From assembly GCA_020536535.1 (NCBI GenBank), contig JAHLWZ010000381.1:22458-86457 (forward strand): 64,000 bases of DNA, in the 5' to 3' direction. The position numbers were made by a program, and so were the translations under genes. Origin of the DNA: Pelomyxa schiedti. Lineage: Eukaryota > Evosea > Pelobiontida > Pelomyxidae. A model generated the notes under the pieces. The model was given only the letters and a program-made list of their open reading frames with translations, was not told the origin of the DNA and did no database searches. Positions 44,746 to 63,500 of this stretch are shown here, in pieces; position 1 is the first letter of the stretch, and the number at the start of each line of letters is the position of its first letter.

Positions 44746-46993
44746 ATGAGTCGTACGAGGGCGTACTCGGCGTCCCCGTCGCCTTCACATTCTCCGTCAA
44801 TGATGCCATCGCTTGGATCTCCGTTGTCGTCTTCGCCGTCTATGTCACCGCTATCACCACGTAACTCATCGGCGATGAGCCGCAGGGCGTCGCTGATTGC
44901 CGCGATCTTGCCCATATCTTTCGGCTCTCCGCCGAGCACCGTGCCCGAGGTGCCCTCTCCTCCACCTCCAGTTGTGCCAAACAAGAATGCCGGAATAAGT
45001 GATGGAGTTCGGGAGATACTGAACAAGCATGTTTCCAAGCTGCCCGTAAGCAAGGATTGGCTCCGCCTGGGCCATACATTTCGTGTTTTTGACCTCGCAT
45101 CTGGTGTGATTTCGAAGCCACTTTAAGTGATACAACTCTCACCATCACAAAGGCGCTGAACTCTTTAACAGCGATACTGATACCAGTGATAATATAAGTG
45201 ATTTGGAAAAGGGGTTTGCTATGCTTAGAGCTGTATATACTGCCGCCGAGACGGAGGAGAATGCGGTTGCACTGGAGCAGTTATTTAGAAAGCATGTGAC
45301 CCGGGAAGATTTAGACTTCACTGAGCAATTTCAAGTCTTACTCATTTCTCTTGCCACACCCTCATTTCTCAAACAGAAATTTCTTGAGGAAGTCGATGAT
45401 GAACTGCCAACAATAAAAGCAATTAAATGCATCTGCCAAGGTATCTTTTTTCTTGTTGGTTCCTTCAATTACGTTACCGTCTTCAGACGTAATTTATCCC
45501 GCGGTCATGTACTACAAGCGTATTATGGATCCAAAATACCCTTTCAAAGATAGCAAAGGAACCTGGCATATTGATGTAGGAATTAGAAAACATAGAACCC
45601 GCAGAACCACCTTCACTGTAACACACCACAAAGGACAATTGTCCCATGAGGTTGACATGTTTTCGTTTGAATGGAATTTAGAAATGGATATAAGGAGCAG
45701 GTTTCTTTTTTTTTTTTTTTTCCCCTTCTCTGAATTAATGGGAATTTATTGAAGTGGAGATATTCAAGCTCAACTTAACGTCATGGATTACCAAATAGGA
45801 GGCTCTGTTGCTGAGCCCCAAAAAAGTGAACTCACTTCAATATTCCAATCGGAATTACATCCCATTGTCCCCTTCCAAAAAGTAATTTTCCTCGGTTGCT
45901 GTGTGCTCACCATAATACAGTTTCTCACCCAAGTTCCATTTGCAGTTCGGCCTTGGACTTTATTGTCGTCTGGGTACTCTTTTACTATTTCCTCCCTCTC
46001 TCAAGCCTGCCTTAAGGGTTTCAATAATTCAAAATGGGACAATGTTATATCAATCTGCGGTGGTAGACTCTGTAACGGAGTCCAAATATCAAATCGCATG
46101 TACTATTGCCCAGTTTTTGGATGGTGTGGAGCATGGACCACTTCTAACCCGTGTCGTTGAGGTTTGTACTAACTGTACGAAGTTCTTTTCTGAAAACTCC
46201 AAGTTACATCAGCGAGATGGATTTGTAAATTATCAAGATTTTCAATTACAACCACATTTTTTGAAATGTATAGCATTATTATCACAGGTACCTCGTAGAT
46301 AAAATCTTAAGATTTATTTCTGAGCTCACTTGCAGGATTTCATATATTTCGCCTATAAAAGACTCCGAAGCTGCTTACACGAGCGATTTCCGTTCAAAGA
46401 CAAACGAGACTCTATCAGAGAAGCTAACCTGAAGTTCGGTTCGACTCACATTGTAATCTTCTCCACATGAAGAGGTTTTTTTGGGGTTTTTTTTTTTCCT
46501 TCTTTTACCTGCTAATCAATCAAATCTGCAGACTGTATGCCATAGAAAAGTTGAACAGTCTGGCGCACAACAATTCGAATTTTCGTGGGAGTTACAGGCC
46601 AAGCTAACAACTAATTTCGAATTAATAAAAACTGAGTGCGTGCATTCCTCTCCTTCCACCATTGGCATACTCAAACAGCACAGTTTGCGGATCACTTCAT
46701 ACACATTTTTTGACACCATGTCACTTGCAGATCGCAATGACTGGCTTTTGGCCGCATCAAGCCTCATTAACAAGCACAGCAAAGAAATACCAGCCACACC
46801 AGTCTCAATTCTCTGTGCCTTGCGTGCATGCTGCACAGCCCTCGAATCCAAGAGCACAGCACCAATGGTGCTCGTTCCCGGGTTGGAATTACCCCTGGAA
46901 GCAACCAGTATCCTGTCAGAAGTAATCAACTCACTCTCACAGTGCCCCAATCTGCCCCTGGTGCACCTACGGCAAGACCCACAACACTCCTGA
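44746..46993 (+). CDS. Unrecognised multi-exon protein
   Basis: I do not recognise the family. The start (ATG 44746) opens a Ser/Pro-rich, disordered N-terminus (SPSPSHSPSMMPSLGSP) followed by a segment that looks folded (GVREILNKHVSKLPVSKDWL). Exons further on give helical stretches: ALEQLFRKHVTREDLDFTEQ, YYKRIMDPKYPFKDSKGTWH, FTVTHHKGQLSHEVDMFSFE and ESKYQIACTIAQFLDGVEHG. The last exon (46531-46993) encodes QFEFSWELQAKLTTNFELIK, a strand-rich block, and a helical end. The FTVTHHKG...FEWNLEM stretch has a beta-sandwich look. The splice pattern and absence of stops through joined exons support a real gene. No catalytic motif was seen. It could be a scaffold or GEF-like regulator, but that is not shown. 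Confidence 0.6.
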
Positions 46994-47179
46994 CTCAAAA
47001 TCCTGTGTACACACAACAGCAAAGCCACACAGAACCCCCAAAACATACACAATCACATTCACCTATTGAACAGTAACACAATTACGGCTGTACCTTCATC
47101 ACAATTGTGTTACCCAATTTCGTTAGTCCTTCCAGTAAAAAAATAAACGAAAACCGTGGGGGCACAAGACAAGCACACC

Positions 47180-49425
47180 ATGGGACTGAGAGCGGTTTTT
47201 GTTGGTGTAGTTTTGGTGTTGGTTGCGTTTGGGACCGGTGTCGAATCTGGTCGCATCTGGTCCTCACTACGCCAGGACCAGCAGCAACGAGTGCGTGATA
47301 TCGTAGACTCCATGACTCTCGACGAGAAAATAGGTCCGTAAATGGACGAGCTTCGGTGGTTGGGCTTTCGTTTCGAATTTTTGTTTACACGTGGCTTTTT
47401 TCTTTTCCTCTTCTTACACGAATGACATTTGATAGGGCAAATGACACAGGGCGAGAGGTTGTCTCTTACAACAGCAGACGTTACTAATTTGTTTATTGGC
47501 TCTGTTTTGAGTGGAGGAGGCTCTGTTCCTGGTGACAACACTTTGGAGGACTGGCAGGTGCCTTGAGTCATATCTCACTTTTTCCCGCTTTCTATCCACC
47601 TTTGCTTTGTGTGATGGGAATAGATTGGCACCCTCGTTTAAGAAACCCATTCTTAGGATATGTATGATGAATACCAGAAAGCGGCTCTTGACACCCGCTT
47701 GGCAATACCCATAATTTACGGCCAGGATGCCGTTCATGGAGTGAACAATGTGTACGGTGCTACAGTGAGTGTCCTCTTACAATATGCGTGGTTAATTTGG
47801 TCCTTTTCAGATTTTTCCCCACAATGTTGGTCTTGGGGCAGCCAACGATCCTGACTTAGTGGCAAGAATTGGGCAAGTAGTAGCAGAAGAATTATGTGCG
47901 TTTTTTTTTTTTCTCCGGGAAGCCCAATTAGTAACTGTGCATTAGGTTCATGCGGTAGTACTTGGACTTTTGCACCTTGCATTGCCGTGCCACAAGACGA
48001 TCGTTGGGGAAGGACATATGAAGGCTTTGGTGAATTGCCAGAACTGCAGTCTCTTGGCACTGCCTATGTCAACGGACTTCAAGGCGCACCCTATGGTGCT
48101 ATTGGGTGCTCCAAGCATTATCTTGGTGATGGTGGCACGAAATGGGGAACTGGTGATAATGGCTATCCCATCGATCGTTGACGAAGCAACTCTTCGCGCA
48201 ATTCATCTTCCAGGCTACATTGAAGCTGTCGAGGCCGGAGTGGGAACAGTCATGGTGTCATATAGCAGCTGGAACGGAGACAAGATGTCAGGTCACACCT
48301 ACCTCATTACTGATGTTCTTAAGAATGAGCTTGGCTTTGATGGCTTTGTTGTAAGTGACTGGGATGCCATACTTGAACTTCCAGGTTCCTTCTATGACCA
48401 AGTTGTTGCAAGCGTCAATGCTGGCATGGATATGTTCATGATGCCATATGACTGGCAAGATTTTATCGACAACCTAAAGAAAGCAGTTAACAAGGGCGAT
48501 GTCCTCGTATCTCGCATCGATGATGCAGTAACACGAATTTTGGCTGTCAAGACTGCTTTTGGCTTATTTGATCATCCTTTCGCCAACAGGTCCATAGGCG
48601 GTACATTTGGCAACTCCGAACATAGAAACATTGCACGTGAAGCTGTGCAGAAGTCTATGGTGTTACTCCAGAATAGAAATTCACTCTTGCCACTCACGAA
48701 AAACAACATAACGTTTGTTGAATCTCAAGTAATGTATTGTCTAACTGAGAGAAAAAAAGGCTCTTCGTTGCTGGCGTTCATGCAGATGATATTGGTCTAC
48801 AATGTGGTGGCTGGACCATTTCATGGCAAGGGTCAGCCGGCCCCATCACTACTGGAACTACTATTCTTGACGGCATCCGCGAGTCGGTTTCTGGATATGG
48901 CACTGTAGATTATGATGCTGTAAGTTATTCTCAATCCAAATAATCTCAGCAAGCAAGCAAGCAAGCAAACAAAAAACCCACAATAAGCTAGTATCCCATC
49001 ATCCAACTTACAACCAAATAAAATAGAACGGCAACAACGCAGCCAACCATGATGTGGCAATTGTAGTAGTTGGAGAGTACCCCTACGCCGAAGGTGTTGG
49101 CGATGCCTCGAGCCTCGACCTAGCCAGTGACCAGCAGGCCCTCATCAACGAAGTATCCTCGGCCGTGGGAGCTGACAACACAGTGGTTGTGATTGTATCC
49201 GGCCGGCCTCTGGTCCTCCCGTCAGACACTATGCCCCAATGGGGAGCACTTGTTGCTGCTTTCCTGCCTGGAACCGAAGCAGGTGGGCTGGCTGATGTGC
49301 TCTTTGGGGATGCTCCATTCTCTGGCAGACTTCCACTCAGTTGGCCAAGGTCAACATCACAAGAGCCAATCAATTTCGGGGATTCCACCTATGACCCACT
49401 ATTCCCCTACGGCTTTGGCCTGTAA
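47180..49425 (+). CDS. Secreted glycoside hydrolase family 3 beta-glucosidase
   Basis: A GH3 enzyme that should release glucose or xylose from beta-linked glycans. A signal peptide is present ([20 protein letters not shown]), so it is secreted or lysosomal. The first domain begins [18 protein letters not shown] and continues with [60 protein letters not shown] (the KH substrate-binding pair) and [13 protein letters not shown], whose aspartate is the family nucleophile. The second domain includes [20 protein letters not shown] and ends with the C-terminal GH3 pattern (FPYGFGL). Lengths and order match the two-domain core without a fibronectin-like third domain. About seven introns have GT-AG ends. 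An active phagotroph would use such an enzyme to digest plant or bacterial polysaccharide (inference). Confidence 0.93.
48948..48969 (+). repeat. Short tetranucleotide repeat (AAGC) in an intron
   Basis: About five copies of AAGC/GCAA lie inside an intron of the beta-glucosidase gene. The repeat does not touch the coding frame and is the only clear microsatellite of this kind in the window. Confidence 0.75.
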
Positions 49426-49501
49426 GTTTTTAAAGGAATAAACAATACAGCTTTTTCTTTTTCCAACTTCTTGTTTTTTCTGTGTTTGTTCTTTTTTAGT
49501 T

Positions 49502-54886
<5,385 letters not shown>

Positions 54887-54984
54887 TGTGACTCTGTTTT
54901 TTTTTCTTTTTTTTTTTCGCCTTTCTGTTTCCGGTTATGCTAAACCTTCGTTTCCAAAAAGATCCAGATTTTACAAAAGAAACA

Positions 54985-57900
54985 TCATTTCGAGATCTAG
55001 AAGACACAAAAAAACCCAAAAAACCTACGTGCACCTCACAGCATCGCCACTCACACTGAGGAGACAATACGCCTGTGTGTTTGTTGTGAACGAGAGTAAG
55101 CATGAGGGAGGAAAGAGAAGAAAAGAGGCACACTTGTTCTCTTTGTGGGCTGTGCTTGATGGAACAGACGTCGAGAGAGTAGTTTAGGAGTGCATTGCCT
55201 CCTCTTGCATTTACATGTGAACGCACAACGGCTAGAGCATCACACAAAAATTGGTGAACGAATGTGCCGAAGTCAGTCTCCCCGAGGGAGAAGGTCTCAC
55301 GAATCAAGTGAATATTCACATAGCCCAAATAACTGTGATGCTGTTGTTGAGTCCTGTGTTGGAAGGAAAGTGTACAACAGTACCTCTGCACGTTCATTCC
55401 CGGAAGAAAGCTTGTCGGTGATATGATGATTTTTTCACCCATTGGGTTGGGTGACATATTTTTAGACGTGTCCTATTGGGTATTGTCAAAACCGGCTAGT
55501 AGACACCATACTAACCCGTGTGTCAGATATACACATTGCAGTTATGCAAAACTGCACTTCAAAATCATTAACAATAGTTGCTGTTGTGTTAGTCCGGTAG
55601 ATACAACATGGACTCACGGGTCTAACCTGGTAGTCATTGCTTAGTAGGCTCAATTCACGCAAAGGCATACCATTTCAGCCAAAGCAAAAAACATTTCGCG
55701 GAAAGCGGAATTGAATAATTTTGTAACCGGCTGTTTGCCAGAGTTGAATCTCACTCTCTGAACCATAGTAACAAGTTGCTGCGCGTGACCACTGCTAGAG
55801 TCTATTCCAGGTAGACTCTGGTGAGGGTTGGAAAAAGATGAGGAAAAAAAGGGGGTGGTCTCACATTGGTTGTGCACAGGCAAACACCAGGGTAAACTCC
55901 AATATTGTCCGTGAACGAATCAATAAAATAGGGCTCCATTTCGTTATCAATCTGCGTTTCTATTAGGTCTGTTTGGGAAAGCCAAGCTAGTACCTCAACA
56001 AAAAAGCCATCATGGGCAGCAACTTTGTCAGGTGGTGGTGATTGTGGGCTCGCTCTAAGGGAAGCTGAGTTGTTGCAACACCACCAAAAACAGTGGGAAA
56101 AATACATAGGGAATACTGAAGGCAAACTCACTTGAACGGATTCCACCACAGTTGAGTTTGTGGGACAGGCAGGTGCTACAGATTGTGCTTGATCACAAAT
56201 AAGGTTTCGTCTGGGAGTGTCTTGGGAGGTGGTTGTGACTTTGTGTCTCTTTGGTGAGATACAAGCAGGGTTAATGGGAGTTTCTTCGACACTCTGCTTT
56301 GTTGGCTTTTTATGTGACACTTGCTCAGCATTCAAGGCAGCTGTTTTTGGTGTGGAGGGACGCGGAGTTGCATTTGGTGTTACTCTTTTTGGGGATATGG
56401 GCACCTCGGCATTATGTTGTAGCTTTAGTTCATTTGTGTGAAATTGGTCTTCTGTGATTGTACTATCTTGCGGAACTGTTTGTGTGAAATGGTGTTTTTT
56501 CGATGGCTTCCTCTGTCCCACATCGATCGAGGAATCAGGCATTTTCCCCGCCTTCGGTTTTTTGGTGACAATCTTCTCTCCTTCGTCATGTTGTTCAGAC
56601 TGGTGGAAATGGGAAGATAGGGGCTCAAGCAAGGAAGTAATGTTGTTTTCAGAGTCATTTATCCCTTTCTTGTATTTACGGTGAGATTTCGTGTCACTGA
56701 AAGCCAAAGGTTCTTCAATTCTGTCTTCAACTAACTTCTTGACAACGTCAGAGCTCTTGGCAATATCTCGCTCACAATTGTCATGGTCTCTTCGAGGGGA
56801 AGTGGTGCCACTCCCAGGTGGCTCCTGTGATGTTGCACTTTTGACTTTTGGTGAGTGAATGTGTGTTTGTTTCGTGATTCCATGACTAGATTGTGTTGAA
56901 GGGTGTTCGAAATCTAGACTCGGAAATTCCTCTCCATCGTGTTTGTGCTTCACTGGTTCAGATCCCTGTGTCTCAAGTTCAGTTCTGTCTCTTCTGTTAT
57001 CTTCAGTGCGGATTTTTATCTTAACTCTTTCGATTTCTTCTGCACTATCTTTATTCAGTTTATTTTTTTCTTCTAAGTCTTCACCATCTTTGTGTTTTCT
57101 CCCTTTTCCTCGATCATTATGGGTACCTCCATCTAAATCGTCCACATCCTTTTCTTTGTGGTGCTTTTTCTCTTTTTCTCTTTTTTTCTTTTCTCGGTGA
57201 TCTGGTGCTAGGGGTTCTTCTCGCTGGTCTCTTCCCTCTTCTCTCCTACCCTCTACTTGTTCAAGACTTTGTGTCTTATACCTCAGTAGTTTATCATGCT
57301 TTTTTATGCCTATCTCTTGGGCGTCATATGTAGCAGAGGCATCACTTAAATATTGCTCGAAGTTTAATTTCACCTTGCCTTCAGTGACAGGCTTCACAGA
57401 ATTTTGATCAGGTGACAATGGAACCACAGATGGTGGCAGTGATGGTGAATGCCTGGAGCTTGGTAACTTAGAAGAATGCTTAATTTTGTCTGGAAGGCAG
57501 GGTAAAGGTCCTGGTGAAAGAGGTTCTTCAACTTGACCTTTCTCCGGCTTGTGCCTTTTCTCCTTTCCAGGCAAATCTACTAATATGGGGTTGATAGTTG
57601 CCCTAGGTGTAATGGTGTCAGATTTCAGTGTCCTACTTTGAGCCCTTTTTTCAGAAGGCGAATCTGGCTGGAGAGATACTAATTGAAGTGGGGTATGTGG
57701 AGACTTGCTCAAGTACTCTACAGAAGTAGCCTGTGGTGCAGGTGGTAGCGAGAGAGATGGAAGGTTTTTTTTTCTGGATGACTTCTTGGACATGATGGGA
57801 GAGGATGGAGGATTAGGGCTTGGCGCGGAGATTATTTTTGGAGGTATTTGATATAATTCTCTTTGTCTTGCAACAAGCTTCGATAGGAAGCCAATCTGGG

Positions 57901-60404
57901 AAGGATTCAGTGTTAGAAGGAAATTACATTAAAGTGTGCAGTGTGGTGCACACAGTACAGAGTGGATCGACATATTTTCAATCTCCCGAAGCTTTGAAAA
58001 AACGTCGCACTCTTTACTTGAACAGCGCAGTATGAGGGGTCCAGGAATAGGAAGAGCAACCAGACATACCTATCTCCATAGTAAATAAAAAGAATTTGGT
58101 TCTTCCTATACAGCTGTGCCGGAAGCTACACCAGTTAACATATTACTGCCAATACTGATGTCTATCTGCAATCGGAAAACAGCATTCATTCCCTATGTCT
58201 ATTGAGGAAAAGAAAATATGATAGTATGAAAGGTATAAAAAAAAAGGAAGGTGTAAAATAGTAATGTAAAAGGGCCATAGATACATAAAAATGCAGTTTG
58301 TGTACTATCTGTTTGTGCAAGTCGTATTCCAGGAAAGGCAAATCTTCTCTCATATCCACAGTGCTTTGGTCCCCCTACCAAAAAAGGAAGTGTTATGAAC
58401 TGTTGAATGTAATTAATAGTTAGGTACCTCGGCTTTTCTTTTCTCTCTACAAATTTTAGCCTCCAGAAATTTCCCTGTTCCCACAATTGGAGTCTAATAT
58501 CTCGTTGGCAAATGAGACGAATATAAAGTAATCGAACTTGTGAGGGCAATTCCGTTGTAGAGAGAATTATCTCAGGAACGCGTTTCTGCTGACAAATACC
58601 ACATTTTGAAGTTAGTGGCGCAGCGAGCAGTTCTTCATGTGGTATATGCCACAAGCTACAACTCTTTTTATGAATGTGTTGTTCTGCATTTGGTCGTTTG
58701 ACCATAACAACAGCAGTACCAATAGCGGATATGACACAGATCTCTGTCATTCTACGTTACAATCAAGGTGTTGGTTATAAAGCAAACCTTCTTCTTCATG
58801 AATTACGACTGATTCCCTGTATCCAATAACATGCGTACAATGCAGAGCGCGGGCATGGCTCCTTATCTCCTCTCTTGCTTCCCCCCACCACCTGTCTCGT
58901 GTGAAAGTATACTTCTCCTTTTTGAACATCTTTACTAATCGGGCCTGAAAAGATACATCAGAATGGAACGAATGGAGATATGATAAGTAACAAGTATACT
59001 CAACTGCAACAACACCACCATAATGTCGAATCGCCCCTGGCTCGAAATCAACAAGTGTGAGTAATGGAATGGTTCCACTGGGAACATCAACATGTCCCAC
59101 GCCACTTTCGGGAGTGGTTTGGTTTGGGGCACCCCTGAGGGAGTTTCCTGGAAGAGAGCTTGGAGGTGCTGAAGTGTAAATTGAGGAACTCTGTTCTGGC
59201 TGCACAATTTCAGTTTGCGCAATTACATTGCTTGCAGGAGAAATAGGTAGAGATGAGGAGCAACTAATTGCCGGGGTAGCAATACTGGTATTCGTACCGA
59301 GTGATAGACCGGCACTAACGTTGTTCATTGAAGAGGGAGAACGGGCTTTGCTGTCCAGGTCGAACAAATAATTCACTGACTTAACTATTGCTGCTGTTCC
59401 ATATCCACGTGCTACTATGTATACTTCTCGTTCCAAGTCGATGTGTTGGTGATACCCCAGCACTGCATTCCCTCCAAGACTTGATACCTTGAGACCTATT
59501 TGCCGACGAAGGCGGCTTTTCACAATGGGGATAATTAGAATAACACATGTGAAGAGTCTGTAACAGCAAAAAAAGGAATATTGAGACTCACCCAGAAAGG
59601 CGAATCAAGAGGAGTTGGCGGGCCTCATTAGAGGTACGCGATGTTCGAAATGTGTCAGCCCAATAATGTTCAGGGTCGTCTTCCACAAGCAATTCATCAA
59701 CTAGTCCTATGACAGATGTAACCTTCATACATTTTGGGTCTGGTAAACTACCTGCAGTGTTTTACAGTATGTATTACTAGAAAGAGAAGGTGTGGGGAAA
59801 TGTACAGGCAAAAAATCTAACACTGGTGGATGTATCAGAAAAGGGGTTTGTGTTTCTAATCACATTCAATTTCGCCTCTACCTGCAATTCCCCTCTCACA
59901 CCTGGAGTTGGAAGTTAGCACTATTTAAATAAAAATAGCTAGCTCTGAACCTCTGAGAGTATCATATATTGGGAACCACCCACCCAGTCGTTTTGGAAGG
60001 GGGACCAAAAGAGGTGTGAGGTCCAAGTAAACAGTACCAATAACATCATTGGCACTAACAACGTCCCTATCCCAAACCCTTTTTCGTTTATCAGTATTGA
60101 ATTGTGCAATATCTTGGGCTGTATGCCATAATCCAAAGTAACAACAAAGGATAAAGAAAAAAAAAAAAAAAAAAAAAAAATACCGCAATTCCGCGGGTTG
60201 GTCGAGTAACACGGCGTCGTTTGCTACCTCGAATTTGAAGTTCGAATTCCACTGGGGATCTAGGGTTTCAAACTGTGGGTGCGTGCGCCGTGGGGTGGCG
60301 TCGTTGAACTTGATCTCCACAAACGCGTCTGCGTTAAGTGTGCGGGCATCCATCACCGGCAGGTTGCGTGCAGAAACAACCACCAGCTTGAGAGTGAAAG
60401 GCAT
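54985..60404 (-). CDS. C2CD5 (CDP138)-like C2 domain protein with large low-complexity insertion
   Basis: An orthologue-like match to C2CD5, a calcium- and lipid-binding protein known in mammals to act in GLUT4 vesicle fusion. The start (ATG 60402-60404) opens the C2 domain: FTLKLVVVSARNLPVMDART, DAFVEIKFNDATPRRT, FETLDPQWNSNFKFEV, then VVSANDVIGTVYLDLTPLLV and GGWFPIYDTLRG. The C2CD5-specific middle follows: TSRTSNEARQLLLIRLSG, RRQIGLKVSSLGGNAVLGYH and YIVARGYGTAAIVKSV. At 55.8-57.8 kb lies a Lys/Ser/Pro/His-rich insertion of over 600 residues. The C-terminal domain reads LGYVNIHLIRETFSLGETDF, FVHQFLCDALAVVRSHVNAR and GGNALLNYSLDVCSIKHSPQ, also typical of C2CD5. The last junction (donor near 55135, stop near 54985) is a best guess. 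The intron after the first C2 exon carries a 24-base poly(A/T) run. Confidence 0.8.
60157..60180 (-). repeat. 24-base poly(A) run (poly(T) on the coding strand) in a C2CD5-like intron
   Basis: The run begins two bases inside the intron that follows the first C2 exon, directly after the GTA of the donor. On the coding strand the donor reads GTA followed by a long T run, an unusual 5' splice site context. It does not affect the reading frame. Confidence 0.75.
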
Positions 60405-60599
60405 CCCAGCTTGATCACAATTTGTTTTGTAGAATGCTTTTTTCGCCTTTTTCACAACCCTTGACAGGGGAGCAGGCAGTTAATTTTCTTGCTAGAAAGA
60501 GGCCGCAGAGAAAACGAACAGCAGCACAAACGGAAAGCTTCACTCAAAATCACAAAATTTTTCTTTTAAATAACAACAACATAAGAGCTGTGAGCCACA

Positions 60600-63500
60600 T
60601 CATGACATTTCATCAGCTTCAGCAGTAGCAGTTGAAGGCGTAATAACCACAGAGAAATTCAGCTTTGAATTGACCACAGTGATGCTGACAGTAGACCTTT
60701 CTCGTAACTGCCCGCCAATGATCATCTTTGACACCTCTGTGATGATGTGCTTCTCCAGGAACCTTCCAATTGGTCGGGCTCCAAACTGAGGTTCGTAGGC
60801 CTGCTCGATCACGAATCTCTTCGCGTCGTCTCCCATAACTAGCTTGATGTTCTGGTTCTCCAGCCTCTGCGAAATTCGTGTGACCATCAGCCCGACGATT
60901 TTCACCAAATCAGCTTGGGTCAGAGGGTTGAAAATCACAATGTTATCCAAGCGGTTCAGGAATTCTGCATACGTATTGGTAAGTACCGGTTTCTTTCTAT
61001 TATAATAATAATAGTAATTGCTAGAGTGCGGACATACCGGGACGGAACTGTTTTCGTACAAGAGTCATTACTTTCTCTTGAACTCCGACCAGCATTGTTC
61101 CATCCGGCCTGATGTTACTTAAGAGGAGGTCGGATCCAATATTCGAGGTCATGATGATAATGGTATTGCTGAAATCAACAGTTCTGCCGTGGCCATCAGT
61201 GAGACGTCCATCATCAAGAACTGGGCAATGTTAGCTGTGGATACAAGAAAAGAGGCACTTCGCACCTTGAAGAAGCACATTCCAAACCTGCGTATGTGCC
61301 TTTTCAATCTCATCGAAGAGGACCACTGAGTAAGGCCTCCTTCTTACAGCTTCTGTGAGCTGGCCACCTTCTTCAAATCCAACATAACCTGGAGGAGACC
61401 CAATCAACCTTGCGACACTATGCTGTTCCATGTACTATTGCATGATATCAGTGAAATTCCTTCATTAGCTTAGTTACACACCTCAGACATATCTATCCTA
61501 ATCATATGTTTCTCATCATCGAAAAGTTCGTATGCCAGTGCTTTTGCCAGCTCTGTTTTCCCAACACCGGAGGGACCCAGAAACTAATGACTTGTTAGAA
61601 GATATGAAGTTATCCACTAATCTTACCATGAAGCTTCCTGTTGGTTTACCCACATTGCCAAGTCCAGCACGGGATCGGAGTACTGCTTCAGACACTGCGT
61701 CAACGGCTTCATTTTGTCCAACAACTCTTTTATGTAGTTGGTCTGAGAGTTGTAGCAAGCGTTCACGTTCTGTTTGGCTCAGTTTGGTCACAGGTATTCC
61801 AGTCCATCTGCTAACTACTTCAGCGATTTGCTCTGGTCCAACTACTTCGGTGAGCATTCTATCCTTTTCAGTACGTTGAAGTTCTTCCGTGAGCTGTGAA
61901 AACATGTTAGATTTACCTTATTAGTGTCATATTAGATACCATTACAACGCGCCTCTCGAGCTCTGGGATAGCCCCATACTGCAAGTCTGCAACCAAAGCT
62001 AGGTCTCCTCTTCTCTTTGCAGACTCCATTTTGTTTTTCAGTACTTCAGCTTTCTGTTTCAACTCATTTATCTCCATAACCCTTGCTTTTTCTGCCTCAT
62101 GTCTGGCCTTAAGCGGCATCAATTCTTCTCTGATCTTAGCCAGCTCTTCCCGGACTTTCTCTAGTCGTTGTTTACTTCCCACATCTTTCTCCTTCTCCAA
62201 AGCTGTGGCCTCAATTTCTAGTTGAAGTTGCTTCCTCTCCAATTGGTCAATAACTTCTGGCTGGCTGTCCAACTGCACTCTTACACTGGCAGCTGCTTCA
62301 TCAATCAAGTCGATGGCCTTGTCTGGGAGGAAACGATTTGTGATATATCTTTGGGCCAGCTGTGCAGCAACAACAAGGGCACTATCCAGCAATCTTACAC
62401 CATGATGAGTCTCGTATCGCTCTTTCAATCCACGTAGAATGCTGATTGTATCAGGGATGCTTGGCTCACCCACATAGACTTGTTGGAATCTTCTTTCGAA
62501 GGCTGCATCTTTCTCAACATGTTTGCGATATTCGTCCAGAGTCGTAGCACCAATGCAACGTAGTTCCCCTCTGGCACTGAAGAAAAAGTGAATTATTTAT
62601 ATGGAGAAACAGAGAAAAATGATGTGCATACAGCATGGGTTTGAGCAAGTTGGCGGCGTCCATGGAACCTTCTGCTTTTCCTGCACCCAAAACGAGGTGA
62701 ATCTCATCAATGAACAAAATAATCCCAGTCTTGGACTCTGCTATTTCCTTTAACACTGCCTTGAGTCTCTCTTCAAACTCTCCACGGTATTTTGCGCCAG
62801 CAACAAGTGCACCCTTTTTTAACCAAGGTTACGATAAGAAGGAAAAGAAAAGCTAAATACCATATCCAGGGCAATCACTTTGCAGTGTAGATCAGTAGGT
62901 ATATCGCCGCGTACAATTCTTTGAGCCAGACCTTCCACGATTGCAGTCTTTCCTACACCAGGCTCACCAATAAGGACTGGATTATTCTTTGTCCTCCTGT
63001 TGAAGAAAAGGTTAAGCTGAAAACTGCAGGATTTTGTCAGGGGAGCCGTACCTTGCCAATATGCGAATGACACGTCTTATTTCATCATCTCTGCCGATCA
63101 CAGGGTCCAGTTTTCCCTGTTCTGCCATAGCAACCAAATCGTGACCATATTTTTCCAGAGCATTGTATGAGTCCTCTGGGTTTTGGCCATCAATTTTCCG
63201 TGTTCCTCGAGTCTGTGTGATCACTTTCTCCATCTGGTATTTTGACACTCCTGCGTCGCGCATAGCACCTCCAACGTCCTTGTTCTCGTAAAGAGCCACT
63301 GTATTTCCAAACGTGAGCGTTGGTTATGTGGTCATTTATATCTACATATAAACAAACAACAAAACAAAAAAAGCAAAATGACACATACTCAAGAGGTGAT
63401 CCACTGCCACGTGACTATCCTTTTGTCTAGTTTGAAGCTCCAATGCCGCTCTCAGCACCGCCATCATCGGTCCCCCAGGTGACATCACTGAAGGTGGTGG

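Noticed and set aside
55190-55644. Small + strand frames opposite the C2CD5-like C-terminal exon
   Set aside because: They are short, without motifs, and antisense to the conserved NIHLIRETFSLGE and FVHQFLCDALAV coding sequence.
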